From positions 10,475,823 through 10,539,822 of the forward strand of contig OZ018408.1 in assembly GCA_963969595.1 (NCBI GenBank): 64,000 bases of DNA, given 5' to 3'. A program made the position numbers and the translations under genes. Of the stretch, positions 1-9,518 are shown one piece after another. Each line of letters starts with the position of its first letter. Positions within the stretch are counted from its first letter, which is position 1. The DNA is from Neckera pumila. Taxonomy: Eukaryota; Streptophyta; Bryopsida; Hypnales; Neckeraceae. Below the pieces are notes generated by a model that saw nothing but the letters and a program-made list of their open reading frames with translations, searched no databases and had not been told where the DNA came from.

Positions 1-29
1 TAATCTCAAAAGTATGTCTAAAAGAAAAA

Positions 30-328
30 CATTAGAAGAGATTTGAGGGCATTGGAGGGCTGTTTCTGGCCCATTTTCCAATTTGGCCAGATTTGAAACA
101 GCCGGTACGAGCTGTTAGAATTTTTTTTCAAAAAAAATAAAAATAAAAAAAAATAATCTCCCAAATATCATTTCAGGCAAATTTTTTTTTTTTTTTTTTT
201 TTTGAAAATGACGTGGCATTCTCTTGACCACATCAGCGCAGCAGCTTTCTTGCGTTCCACAGCGTATAAACGTTGCAGGAACGCAAGATAACTCGCGGGC
301 TCTTGGAGGCCTCAAATCTCTTCTAATG
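30..328. mobile_element. Family M miniature inverted-repeat element, copy 1
   Basis: A 299-bp non-coding element bounded by a perfect 19-bp terminal inverted repeat: CATTAGAAGAGATTTGAGG at 30-48 and its reverse complement at 310-328. The interior has a GC-rich left third, a long T/A homopolymer core (about 121-203) and a right part with TGACGTGGCA and GGAACGCA-type words. The same order recurs at 18044-18318 and 34172-34533, and in decayed form at 44858. No direct duplication of flanking bases is seen (AAAAA on the left, GGTTG on the right). It has no coding capacity, so it must be moved by an unseen enzyme; superfamily unassigned. Confidence 0.75.
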
Positions 329-526
329 GGTTGTCCACATGGCCTCTAAGAGCCGGTCTCTATTGAGGCATCCAACCTCCCGAGCCTAGACGGACGACCG
401 CTCTCCATTGAAAAATCCACATTGTCTGTGTATCCGGCCCGCACTCCAAGTTCCAATCTAAGTAAAGAGGAAACATAAGTGATTGCAAGAAACACCTATA
501 CAATTTGTTGCAATTTGCAATAGTAC

Positions 527-820
527 TGATACCGGAATATTCGTCACAAGCAGGGTGATCTCAGCGGTACGGTAGGATGGGTTAGAGCCTGAGGTCTACT
601 TAGTCCAAGGACGGTACAACTGCCAGGGTCACGATAACCGTAGGGTGCAGGTCAAGAAACGGAAGTTAGAACAGAACCAGCGGAGGAGGAGTCAGGATAA
701 ATAGCTGAGAGAGAACAGGAACTAGGACCCAATGTAATGGGAGACCAGACCATGTAATAAAAGGCCAGTTTCTTGCTATCGGACTTGAGGAATAAAGGTG
801 AGGTAGATTCAAGCAATTCA
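527..820 (+). repeat. 5' LTR of the Ty3 element
   Basis: This 294-bp repeat begins TGATACC and ends AATTCA, giving TG...CA termini. It matches the 3' LTR without indels; five substitutions separate the two. AATAAA occurs late in the LTR (about 790-795) and could serve polyadenylation. The repeat is short for a plant Ty3 element. Confidence 0.93.
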
Positions 821-823
821 TCT

Positions 824-840
824 TGGTTCCGTTGCCGGGA
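824..840 (+). other. Primer-binding site, tRNA-Asp-like
   Basis: TGGTTCCGTTGCCGGGA begins 3 bases after the LTR. It complements the 3' end of a tRNA ending CCA. By eye it agrees with the plant tRNA-Asp 3' end except for two bases next to the CCA complement. The tRNA identity is inferred from remembered tRNA-Asp sequence. Confidence 0.6.
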
Positions 841-1127
841 CACGAGAATTTGTCGAAGGGTGAGAGCAGTGTTAATTTATGATATTAGGGTATACACTCT
901 TGTGGTTCTAATTTCGGAAAGCTTGTTAAGTAAGGATTTACTCCAGAATCAGATAAATTCCGGGATTGTCTACTATTTCCGGGATTGTCTGCGTCGTGGA
1001 AAGCACCGCAGTCGTGCTTCAGTAACACAGACGTTGAGTTCATAGTCGTGTATGTAGGTCGAACGGAGGCGGTGAATTGTGTTAAGCATTTAGTGTCAAT
1101 ATAGTGAGGTTGCCTGAATTTGAGAGA

Positions 1128-1436
1128 ATGTGTTTCACTCAGCCGCAGTCCGAAGAAAGGACCGACTTGATTGACGAATTACTCAATTTGAGTGTAGACA
1201 CGGTACAGACATTTGAAGAAGTTGAAGTTCAAACGGAACAATTAACGAACGAGACCACAACCTCTGCACCTGCGGTATTCTATATAGATATACAGATAAT
1301 CACACCCGAGTACAGCGTTGAGGATGCTCCAGAAAGTCTGCGAAATGCTCTTGGAGATTTCGATGAGATGAACCCCCAGTACTTCGCAGAGGAAGGAGTT
1401 TATATCGAGCCTTCTTTCGTTTTTCAGGAACTGTGA
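1128..1436 (+). CDS. Small acidic ORF of unknown function at the 5' end of the Ty3 element
   Basis: From its first ATG this ORF encodes about 102 residues. It lies between the primer-binding site and the extra RNase H ORF. It is strongly acidic, rich in Glu and Asp, with an EVEVQTEQ stretch and a C-terminal half ending in IEPSFVFQEL. No domain is recognised, and no signal peptide or membrane segment is seen. It is in the same frame as the RNase H ORF that follows; a TGA at 1434 and a TAA at 1461 separate them. The two may once have been one reading frame, or may be expressed by reinitiation (the TAA is followed directly by the next ATG). It could be an accessory retroelement protein or the decayed N-terminal part of the RNase H protein. 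Confidence 0.45.
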   Translation: MCFTQPQSEERTDLIDELLNLSVDTVQTFEEVEVQTEQLTNETTTSAPAVFYIDIQIITPEYSVEDAPESLRNALGDFDEMNPQYFAEEGVYIEPSFVFQEL

Positions 1437-1463
1437 GTGAGGAAGGTCGAAATTGGAAGATAA

Positions 1464-1856
1464 ATGAAACCATGGAAGTTGAATTTTGATGGTTCTTGTT
1501 CTCGTAAGCTAGGTTCAAGCGCTGGAGTCGTGCTAGAAAGTCCGGAAGGGAAGAGAGAAACTTATCATCGAGATTTGGGAAGCGAGTTAACTTGTAATCA
1601 GTCCGAATATGCAGCGTTGATTGCTGGGCTGAAGATAGCCAGAGACAAGAAGATACAACACGTTCAGATCAGGGGTGATTCCAAATTGATCTGCAAGCAA
1701 GTTACTGGGAATTGGGAGGTTAAGTCGCAAAATTTATTACCATACTATCAGACTGTGAGAGAATTGACGAGTGATTTCCAAACCATAGAAATCGTTCATA
1801 TACCCCGCGAAGAAAATGCCGAGGCAGATGCAGCAGCCAAAAGTCTGAGTATGTAA
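1464..1856 (+). CDS. Additional RNase H (RVT_3/aRNH type) located upstream of gag
   Basis: A 130-residue intact domain of the RNase HI fold. It would cleave RNA in RNA:DNA hybrids during reverse transcription. The four expected acidic residues are present: D9 in LNFDGS, E48 in CNQSEYAAL, D72 in IRGDSKL, and D122 in HIPREENAEAD, with H112 just before. Length and spacing match a bare RNase H domain. The RNY-style plant RVT_3 motifs (GxGxxxG replaced here by GSSAG, then HIPREENxxAD) point to the archaeal/plant type rather than the Ty3-type RNase H. It follows the acidic ORF in the same frame, and gag starts 160 bp downstream in another frame. Known dual-RNase-H Ty3 elements carry this domain behind the reverse transcriptase, so its 5' position is unusual. 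Confidence 0.85.
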   Translation: MKPWKLNFDGSCSRKLGSSAGVVLESPEGKRETYHRDLGSELTCNQSEYAALIAGLKIARDKKIQHVQIRGDSKLICKQVTGNWEVKSQNLLPYYQTVRELTSDFQTIEIVHIPREENAEADAAAKSLSM

Positions 1857-2019
1857 GGATACATGCGCCATCGACTTGTAGAGGGGAGGCTGTGGGAAAT
1901 CCTGTGGACTCAATTTCTGAAGCGAGGGAATTTGCTCAGAGGCTACCGTTACCATAGACAGCGATACAGGTGACGCAGCAGCTGCTGATAGCAATTGCAA
2001 CAGGTCATCATTGAGAGAA

Positions 2020-4893
2020 ATGGTGACTATTCCGGTATTTGGAGGTAAGGAGAAGGAGGACTCGGAAAGGTTTTTAAAACAATATAAACGTGCCTGTATG
2101 GCAAATGGGGATCGCACAGAGCATGCCTGGCTGGAGCTGTTACCCATTCATCTGGACGACACGGCATCCTTTTGGTATGAGAGGTAGACGCAGGCAACGC
2201 GTGCGACATGGATCGCGCTTACTACCGCTCTTGTGGCTGAGTTTTAGGAGCGTGAGAGCTACCAAAGCTTGCTTGGAATCCTTAGTTTGGTGAAGCAAAG
2301 ATCGGATGAAACAGTTTGCCAATTTAGTGAGCGAGTGAGGGAGTTACAGGCGCGAATTCAAAGGAATCTAAGCTGCTCACTCACGGGAAATGGAGAGGAC
2401 CGGTTGAAGGGTCCTGAGGATATAGCAATAAACCTAAGCAGTGTCGAGGCCTTGGTACTCAGAAGCTTCATCGGGGGGTTAAAACCAGCAATACAAGAAA
2501 TTGTGGCTTGGAAGGATCCAGCCACCTTTGAAACCGCGTTGGCCTTGGCTCAACGCAAGGAGCAAAATCTGAATAGTATTGCACAGGCTCCAATAACGTT
2601 ATTAACAGTGAGCTCGGGTCCTGCGAAAGTTTCTAACGGAAGTGCGATGGTACCAGTATCAACGGAAGTAATCCAGCCCGTGTTTGCAGCTGATAGTAAA
2701 GGAGAGTCAGTTCTCAAGGATTCGGAACTATCTCAGTTAGTTTCCGAGATGCGGGATCTAAAGTTATTTTTATTACAGGGTCAAAATAACAATCGTTCTA
2801 AGAGTCCTCTAGTGGATAGCAGAACAAATTCTTCCCGAGCAGTACAGTTCGTAACCTGTCATGGGTGCGGTCTTAAGGGACATTATAAGAGCGATTGTCC
2901 TAATCAGGATACGCCACCTCCGACTAACAATGTGAAATTGGCGGAGGTACATTTAGTGCAAGTGGTAGACGGTTCCTTGACAGACCGTGAGGAACTAGAG
3001 ATCATGATGGCTAAGCGCGGAAGACCATCCAAGGAGTCAAACCCAATAACCGCGGAAGACCACCGGGATAAGCGAAGTAAGACGGGGAAAGCTGTGCGTA
3101 ACCCTCGTCGCCGAATTGGGATCGACGACCTGTTAATTGGGAAAAATCAGCGTGAATACTCAATTCTGGAAGATTTGGGGAAACAAGCAGCAAATATAAC
3201 AATGGCACAACTGGTTGCGAAGTGTCCCGCTTTAAGAAGGGAGTTGAGGCAAGGAATCAGTGCCAGGCACCGCAGACCACAAGCTGAAATACATGTCGCA
3301 GACAAGGTACATGGGGATTTAAAAGCACCGCAAGTCGAAGCGACGATTCACGGTCATGAGGTACAAGGCTGCCTAATCGATGGAGGTGCTGCAGTCAACA
3401 TCATGGCCAGTTGGTTCATGGAGGAAATGGAATTGAAACCGTCTCGAGCCTCTTCTATGCGGCTGAAAGTAGCTGATCAGAGATGCATGAAGTCGCTCGG
3501 CCAAATCAGCCAAATTCCCATTACCGTCAATGGTGTCACGGTGAAGGTCGATTTCCACGTACTCAACATCTCGATGTGCAATGGAGGCTACCCGCTGATT
3601 TTAGGAAGGCCTTGGTTACGACAGGTGAGGGCGGTGAATTATTGGGAAAAGGGAAAGATGAAGATCGGGTCGGCTTTAAATCGAGTGAGTATTAGGGTCG
3701 CGCCTGATGGCGGCATAGAAGATTCCGATGGATCCACTCCCGATGACTCAACAGGAGAGTCTTCGTGGGATACTGAGACGTCATCAGATTCGGGTGAGGA
3801 ATCAGAGGATTCGGAAGTGGAGTTATACGCAATTGACGTTCTACCTCAAGTTATAAGCGAGTCAATGGATCACCTTGATGATCACAATGTAGCACTATGC
3901 AAAACGAGCGAGATCTTGCGACAGATTGAATTTGGTCCTAGTTTATCTATTGCCGAGCGCAGGGACCTAGAAGCAGTCGTAATGGATTATGCCGACCTTT
4001 TTGTCACGAGGCATGTTGATCTTCTGGCCATCACGATTGAAGAGCATAAAATTGATTTGATCCCAGAGGCTAAACCAATCAAGTCGAGGCAAAAAAGGAT
4101 GGCACCAGAAAAAATGGAGGTCCTACGTGCTGAGCTCGATCGGCTTCTAGAGGGAGGATTTATAACTGAGGTTAGAAATACGGAATGGGTATCCCCTGTG
4201 GTTATAGTGCCAAAGAAAGGAGGGAAATGGAGAATTTGCGTGAATTATAAAGCCTTAAACAAGTTTACCAAAAAGGATCGACAACCACTACCGCATATCG
4301 ATGAATTATTAGACGAGGTGGCCGGCCACGAGATGTATTCCTTTTGCGACGGATACTCAGGTTATCACCAGATCCGCATTCATAAAGACAGCATCCTCTA
4401 TACGACATTCACAACACCATGGGGCACATATGCCTGGCTTCGCATGCTGTTCGGGCTATGCAACGCGGGAGGTACTTTTCAGCATGTCCAATTGAAGATT
4501 TTCGGGCCGTATATAGGCAGATTCATTAGAGTTTATCTGGACGACTTCGCGGTGTATGGAGACAGATCAAAGCATGCAAGTCAGTTAAGAATTACCTTTC
4601 AGCAGCTGCGGGATCACGGTAGTTCACTCAGTCCGGCGAAATGCAAGCTTGGATTCGAGGAAGGACCTTTGTTGGGGCACATAGTATTTAAAGGGGGATT
4701 AAAAGTGGATCCAGGAAAAGTTCAGCGAATCTTGGAAATGAGGGCACCAGAGACAAGAGAGCAAGTGTCAAAGCTCTGGGGGACTGCCATTTATCACAAC
4801 CGCTTCATACCCAACCTGGCTGGTAGGGGTCGGCCTATAAGTTCCTTAATTGCCAGGTCGAGGCCCTTTGTGTGGACAGAAGAGTGTGATTAG
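2020..4893 (+). pseudogene. Gag-protease-reverse transcriptase polyprotein, interrupted by amber codons
   Basis: One reading frame runs from ATG 2020 through gag, protease and RT. It is broken by TAG at 2185-2187 and 2245-2247 and ended by TAG at 4891-4893. The Gag part shows the retrotrans_gag signature region (FWYER, then a VKQRSDETV...F..RV..L segment). A CX2CX4HX4C zinc knuckle is at 2857-2898 (CHGCGLKGHYKSDC). The protease active site is DGG, with the Asp codon at 3379. RT carries KWRICVNYKALN, its first catalytic Asp at 4348 (CDGYSGYHQ) and YLDD at 4534-4545. All RT catalytic acids are therefore retained. After the last TAG the frame continues into RNase H. It would make the capsid, maturation and copying functions in the cytoplasm if read through or uninterrupted; this copy appears dead. 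Confidence 0.9.
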
Positions 4894-5492
4894 GCCTTCG
4901 AGTACATAAAATCACGACTAGCTAGCGGGCCCGTGGTATGTGGACCTGATTGGACCGTACAATTCATCGTTAACCCCTCAGCTTCAGAGTATGCGGTTGC
5001 TTCAGTGTTGATGCAAAATGACAGTGCGGGGAGGGTGCATCCCGTATATTATGCGAGTCGGCTCTTACCGCTTGTGAACAGAAGTATTCGCCACTCGAAA
5101 AACTCGGCATTGCATTGCTCTTTGCATGTACGAAGTTTAAACACTATTTATTGGCCGCGCACTTTCCTACATTAGTGCAGTGTGAGATGGAGGGGCTAAA
5201 AATGTTGATACAGCAGGCCCATCCTGAAGGACGGGCAGCACGCCTGATGGCGGCACTGCAACCTTACGATCTGATCATTCAGACTAAGAAAGGAACAAGA
5301 ACCAGCCACGCTTCTTTGCTATTAGATTTGGGCTGCCCACTCACAGGAAATGAAGGAGCTTTGTCAGATGACCTAGACTGTTTTGCTCTGTTGGTTGAAC
5401 AGGCGCTGCCTGATTTCGGATATGCTCAGATAATTGCGTACTTACGAGACCTGGAGTTACCCGAGGAACTGACGGCTCGGCAACGCCGTTAA
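4894..5492 (+). pseudogene. Ty3-type RNase H region, catalytically degenerate and frameshifted
   Basis: This continues from RT after the TAG at 4891. It is recognisable by AF.YIKS.L, then VHPVYYASRLL, and, in a different frame, LLFACTKFKHYLLAAHF. The frame changes by one base near 5071-5080, and a TAA at 5490 ends the second part. By eye-alignment to the family, the first catalytic Asp position is Ser (codon 4978, in NPSASEYAV). The Glu position is Leu (codon 5103, in LEKLG). The next Asp position falls in VQCEM (about 5181-5186). None of these is simply explained by the frameshift, so catalytic loss probably came before the decay of this copy. Other dual-RNase-H retroelements show a similarly inactive tether domain. 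Confidence 0.75.
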
Positions 5493-6743
5493 ATCAGGAG
5501 GAAGAGTCAGAATTTTGTACTTATCAACAACGAGTTATATCGTACGGGTAAGGACGGAGTCCTAAGACGGGCTGTGAACCCTGAGGAGGCTGTGGAAATT
5601 TTGCATCATAGTCATGAGGGAGTTTGTGGTGGCCACTTCGCAGCTGACGTCACATCCCGGAAAATCTTGCAGGCGGGGTATTATTGGCCGCGCTTGTTCG
5701 CCGATAGTGTGTTATTTTGTAAGACTTGTCCGCATTGTCAGGCGTATGGCAAACGACTGACTCCTTACACGGAGCTAAATCCCATCTTTCCCACAGGAGT
5801 CTTCGAAAAGTGGGGTGTCGACTTTGTAGGCCCCATATCGGTGACAGCAAAGCGGAATGAATACTTGATAGTCGCCACAGATTATCTATCAAAATGGGCG
5901 GAAGCAATGCCAGTGAAACGATGCACTAAAGAAGTCGCAGCAGAGTTTATTTTTAATCAGATTATCTGCAGGTACGGCTGTCCCCTCGAAATCGTCACCG
6001 ATCAAGGAACACACTTTATTAATGAAGTGATCAATCAACTTATGCAACGAATGTCAGTGAAGCACCGTCGAGCAAGTCCATATTTTCCACAGACGAACGG
6101 CTTGGTTGAGAAAACCAATGGAATTCTTATCGACATCATGGGCAAAGTGGTTTTGGAAAAGCGGCGCGAGTGGGATCAACACGTGGGTGAGGCGTTATGG
6201 GCATATCGGACAGCGTTTAAAAACTCGACTGGGTACACTCCCTTCCAGCTAGCTTATGGAATTGAAGCTGTCATGCCTATAGAGTTAGAGCTCAAGTCTC
6301 TGCGGACAGCCGTGCGCCATGAGATGGGAGATTCCGAGTCGCTGAGTGCACGTATCCTTCTGTTAGAGAAGTTGGACGAAACGCGTCGTAGTGCCTTACA
6401 AAATTATGAGGTCTTGCAAATGAAACGCAAACTCAAACACGACTCCAAGAAAAGGAGCGTTAGATTCGATCCGGGGGAGCTCGTGATGATGGTCGATCAC
6501 TGGTTGCTCAAGCAGCATGGAAAAAAATTTAAGCCCAAATGGTTGGGTCCGTTTGTGGTCCACAAACGCTATGATAATGGATCTTACAGTTTGAGCACAC
6601 CTGAGGGCACAATTTTGAAGAAATTATACAATGGCTCCAAGCTGAAGCGATATTATTTCCGGTCCGAGCAGTCCCTGTATGCGCGCAGCACTTCAGAGAC
6701 TGGGGAGGAGATGATACCGGAATATTCGTCACAAGCAGGGTGA
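5493..6743 (+). CDS. Integrase region of the Ty3 element
   Basis: An open frame after the TAA at 5490. The first ATG-independent ORF call starts at 5574, but homology begins earlier, around 5520. An HHCC zinc-binding module is visible (LHHSHEG, GGHF, then CKTCPHCQ). The DDE core is intact: Asp codon 5820 (WGVDFVGP), Asp codon 6000 (VTDQGTHF) and Glu codon 6108 (NGLVEKTNG), with 35 residues between the last two. The C-terminal GPF/Y module appears as WLGPFVVHKRYDNGSYSL. No chromodomain follows. The last ten codons run into the 3' LTR and stop at the TGA at 6741. Integrase joins the cDNA to host DNA in the nucleus. It is normally cut from the polyprotein, so here it lacks its own start. Confidence 0.9.
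   Translation: MRRKSQNFVLINNELYRTGKDGVLRRAVNPEEAVEILHHSHEGVCGGHFAADVTSRKILQAGYYWPRLFADSVLFCKTCPHCQAYGKRLTPYTELNPIFPTGVFEKWGVDFVGPISVTAKRNEYLIVATDYLSKWAEAMPVKRCTKEVAAEFIFNQIICRYGCPLEIVTDQGTHFINEVINQLMQRMSVKHRRASPYFPQTNGLVEKTNGILIDIMGKVVLEKRREWDQHVGEALWAYRTAFKNSTGYTPFQLAYGIEAVMPIELELKSLRTAVRHEMGDSESLSARILLLEKLDETRRSALQNYEVLQMKRKLKHDSKKRSVRFDPGELVMMVDHWLLKQHGKKFKPKWLGPFVVHKRYDNGSYSLSTPEGTILKKLYNGSKLKRYYFRSEQSLYARSTSETGEEMIPEYSSQAG
6702..6711 (+). other. Polypurine tract
   Basis: GGGGAGGAGA lies immediately before the 3' LTR and overlaps the integrase frame. It would prime plus-strand DNA synthesis. Confidence 0.75.
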
Positions 6744-7005
6744 TCTCAGCGGTACGGTAGGATGGGTTAGAGCCTGAGGTCTACTTAGTCCAAGGACGGT
6801 ACAACTGCCAGGGTTACGATAACCGTAGGGTGCAGGTCAAGAAACGGAAGTTAGAACAGAACCAAGGGAGGAGGAGTCAGGATAAATAGCTGAGAGAGAA
6901 CAGGAACTAGGACCCAATGTAATGGGAGACCAGACCATGTCATAAAAGGCCAGTTTCTTGCTATCAGACTTGAGGAATAAAGGTGAGGTAGATTCAAGCA
7001 ATTCA
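6712..7005 (+). repeat. 3' LTR of the Ty3 element
   Basis: A 294-bp LTR matching 527-820 with five substitutions: one C/T, two adjacent changes in CCAGCGG versus CCAAGGG, one A/C and one G/A. GTAC of the target duplication follows at 7006-7009. The first 32 bases also encode the integrase C-terminus. Confidence 0.93.
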
Positions 7006-7009
7006 GTAC

Positions 7010-8638
7010 TCATGATTTTTCTAGAGTACTTTAAAATTAGAAATATAAATTTAATTTTTTTCTTAAAATATGACTAATTTATACACCTTTAAGATGAAGT
7101 TAACCACCAAAGGAAAAGCCTAGGAAAATTCTCTAAGTAAGAGAACTAAAAAAGTGCCCAAACTCAAGAAAATAGATACTTTGATGTTTAAATTAGTTAA
7201 AATTAAAAAATAAATTTAAATAATAAAATAAAAATAGGCCATTTCTAACAACTCTATGGAGATGGTCACTCACCAGAAGAATCACCAAAAACATGTTTAA
7301 TATGTTTCAAATGCAAGCTAAATGAAGCTTACTTTGTGGACTTTTTCACCATATAAAATAAAGTATTTTTAGAATTGCTTTGAATTGTAGCTATAAGTCT
7401 ACTAGAAGACCATCTCTTCTAAAAATCAGTTCCAAATTTGTTTTTTTGGATACTAAATAGTATTAAACCCCCCAAAATTGGCAAGTGTGACATACTATCA
7501 GGGGCCATTATTAAATAGTAAAAGAAAATTAAAATTTCAAAAAATCAGACAAGGTGTATAATAGTGATAAGTACCTGTATATGAATTCAAAGTCATTTGA
7601 AGTCAAAACGCAAAAATTATAGCCAAAAAACAAATCAATATGCAACGTGTGACAGAAAATAGTACAAGTATTTCTTGCAATCACCCACGTAGATTTGGAG
7701 GACTTGGAGGGTTGACTGGACCTTCCTATGTTATAGAAGGAGACAAATTTTTGCTACAAGCTTTGGCTTGAGTAATGGTAATGGTAATTTTTGAATTACT
7801 AGAGGGTTTTAAAGTTCTAATAGAGGCATGGGTTTGTAAATGAGATGGTAATTCATCAATCTCAGAAATATAAATGGTCTTGCTAAGTCTTGCTACATCT
7901 AGATGTTATATTAAGCGTGATTGTTGAAAAAAAACAGAAGTTGTTTTTTTCAATGTCACCTAAAATCTGTCTGAAAAAACCACAAAACACCACCTAAAAC
8001 ACGGGTTTCTTCTAATGTCAACTATTCATCTCATGTCCACCTTCTAAGCCCCCTCCAGCTGCTAGACGTCTAGGCCCTCAATAGCGATCGACTCTGAATA
8101 AACACATATGAAAACTTTTCACATTACAAAAGTGTATTAAGTAAAAAGAACTACGGTATTAAACTTTTGAATACATATTAAATTAATTTGGACAATTTCT
8201 ACAAACCCATTTGGAAATAGGAGGAGGTAGAAATTGTCATTTCCAAAGTTTCATAAATTCTTTACTTAAAAGACCCGGGCATTTAATACAAACTACAAAT
8301 GCATTATATAATGTATAATTTTTTTTTGAAGTTTCCATTAAAGGAGACAATTTTTAAGATTTGAAAGTATCCATTTGATTAAGTTTTCTTCAATACTTAT
8401 AGAATTTTTTCAAATCAAATATGAAAATTTAAATTCAAAATATTTAATAAAAATGCAATTTTTATTTTAGCATTTTCATTTTCTTATGATTGGTCTAAAT
8501 CACAATTTTAATAATTTGATATAAAAGGCACAAGACTTAATGATGATAACATTTAATCTTTTATCTAATTAATGCATATTCCAACAATAGGCAAATACTA
8601 CACACTTTTCTTTGTTTTTGGAATAAAAACTATTGATT
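7010..8638. other. AT-rich intergenic DNA, nothing recognised
   Basis: About 1.6 kb with no ORF of coding character, RNA gene or obvious element end. Short A/T runs dominate. Confidence 0.6.
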
Positions 8639-9518
8639 GTACACCCCCCTACAAGAAAGGTTGACACCCCCCTTTTGCACCCTTCAACTTTTTTGACATT
8701 ACTTTGAACATAATTGACATTTCTTGTTTTCGTCAATCAACATTTGTGTCTAACCCAATCTCCCTCAAGTATACCAAATTTTCAATTTCAAAAAAAACAA
8801 AACTCCATTTTTGGTGAATTTTTAAAAAAAAAATTTCACGGTTTTACATAAAAATTCATAGAAAAATATCAATGATGAATTTTTCAAATTTAATTGCGGA
8901 GATATGTAGGAAACATCCACACGCACATCTTTCCTTCAATAAACATTTCCAAAAAAGTTTCACAATTATTGTGGCAGAAGTTACAGTGGAGGCATGAATA
9001 GTGCTCAAAATTTTGAAAATTCATATCTTTTTATTATAATCAGATTTTTTTTTCCTTCACATTGTAAATAATTTTATACATTTCAACATGATGGTATAAT
9101 TACTTTATCAAAATCTAACTATAATAAAGAGATATGAATTTTCAAAATTTTGGGCACTATTCACGCCTCCACTGTAACTTCTGCCACAATAATTGTAAAA
9201 CTTTTTTGGAAATGTTTATTGAAGGAAAGATGTGCGTGTGGATGTTTCCTACATATCTCCGCAATTAAATTTGAAAAATTCATCATTGATATTTTTCAAT
9301 GAATTTTCATGTAAAACCGTGAAATTTTTTTTAAAAAATTCACCAAAAATGGAGTTTTGTTTTTTTGAAATTGAAAATTTGGTATACTTGAGGGAGATTG
9401 GGTTAGACACAAATGTTGATTGACAAAAAACAAGAAATGTCAATTATGTTCAAAGTAATGTCAAAAAAGCTGAAGGGTGCAAAAGGGGGACGTCAACCTT
9501 TCTTGTAGGGGGGTGTAC
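8639..9518. mobile_element. 880-bp near-perfect palindrome (fold-back element)
   Basis: Two arms of about 410 bp (8639-9050 and 9109-9518) are reverse complements with only scattered mismatches and small indels; a ~58-bp AT-rich spacer separates them. The ends are GTACACCCCCCTACAAGAAA and its complement. No target duplication is evident beside the ends (ATT on the left, TGT on the right). ORFs on the two arms mirror each other and are by-products of the palindrome. It is best read as a fold-back transposon or a hairpin locus. Its transcript would form a very long double-stranded RNA. Confidence 0.85.

Larger units (their letters stand above)
527..7005 (+). mobile_element. Complete but disabled Ty3-type (Metaviridae) LTR retrotransposon
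   Basis: A full-length element of 6,479 bp. The order is LTR, primer-binding site, acidic ORF, extra RNase H ORF, gag, protease, reverse transcriptase, degenerate RNase H, integrase, polypurine tract, LTR. The RT-before-integrase order and the GPF/Y-type integrase tail without a chromodomain place it among non-chromoviral Ty3 elements. The branch (Tat/Athila or the seedless-plant branches) cannot be settled by eye. GTAC at 523-526 and again at 7006-7009 is the target duplication, possibly 5 bp as AGTAC. The two LTRs differ at 5 of 294 positions, so insertion was fairly recent. Three in-frame TAG codons, one TAA and one frameshift make this copy non-autonomous. Confidence 0.95.

Noticed and set aside
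1300..2322. Minus-strand frames across the 5' half of the Ty3 element
   Set aside because: The plus strand carries the recognisable RNase H and Gag; the minus frames are shadows.
9232..9443. Opposed small frames in the right arm of the palindrome
   Set aside because: They mirror frames in the left arm, with no codon bias or motif; consequences of the inverted repeat.
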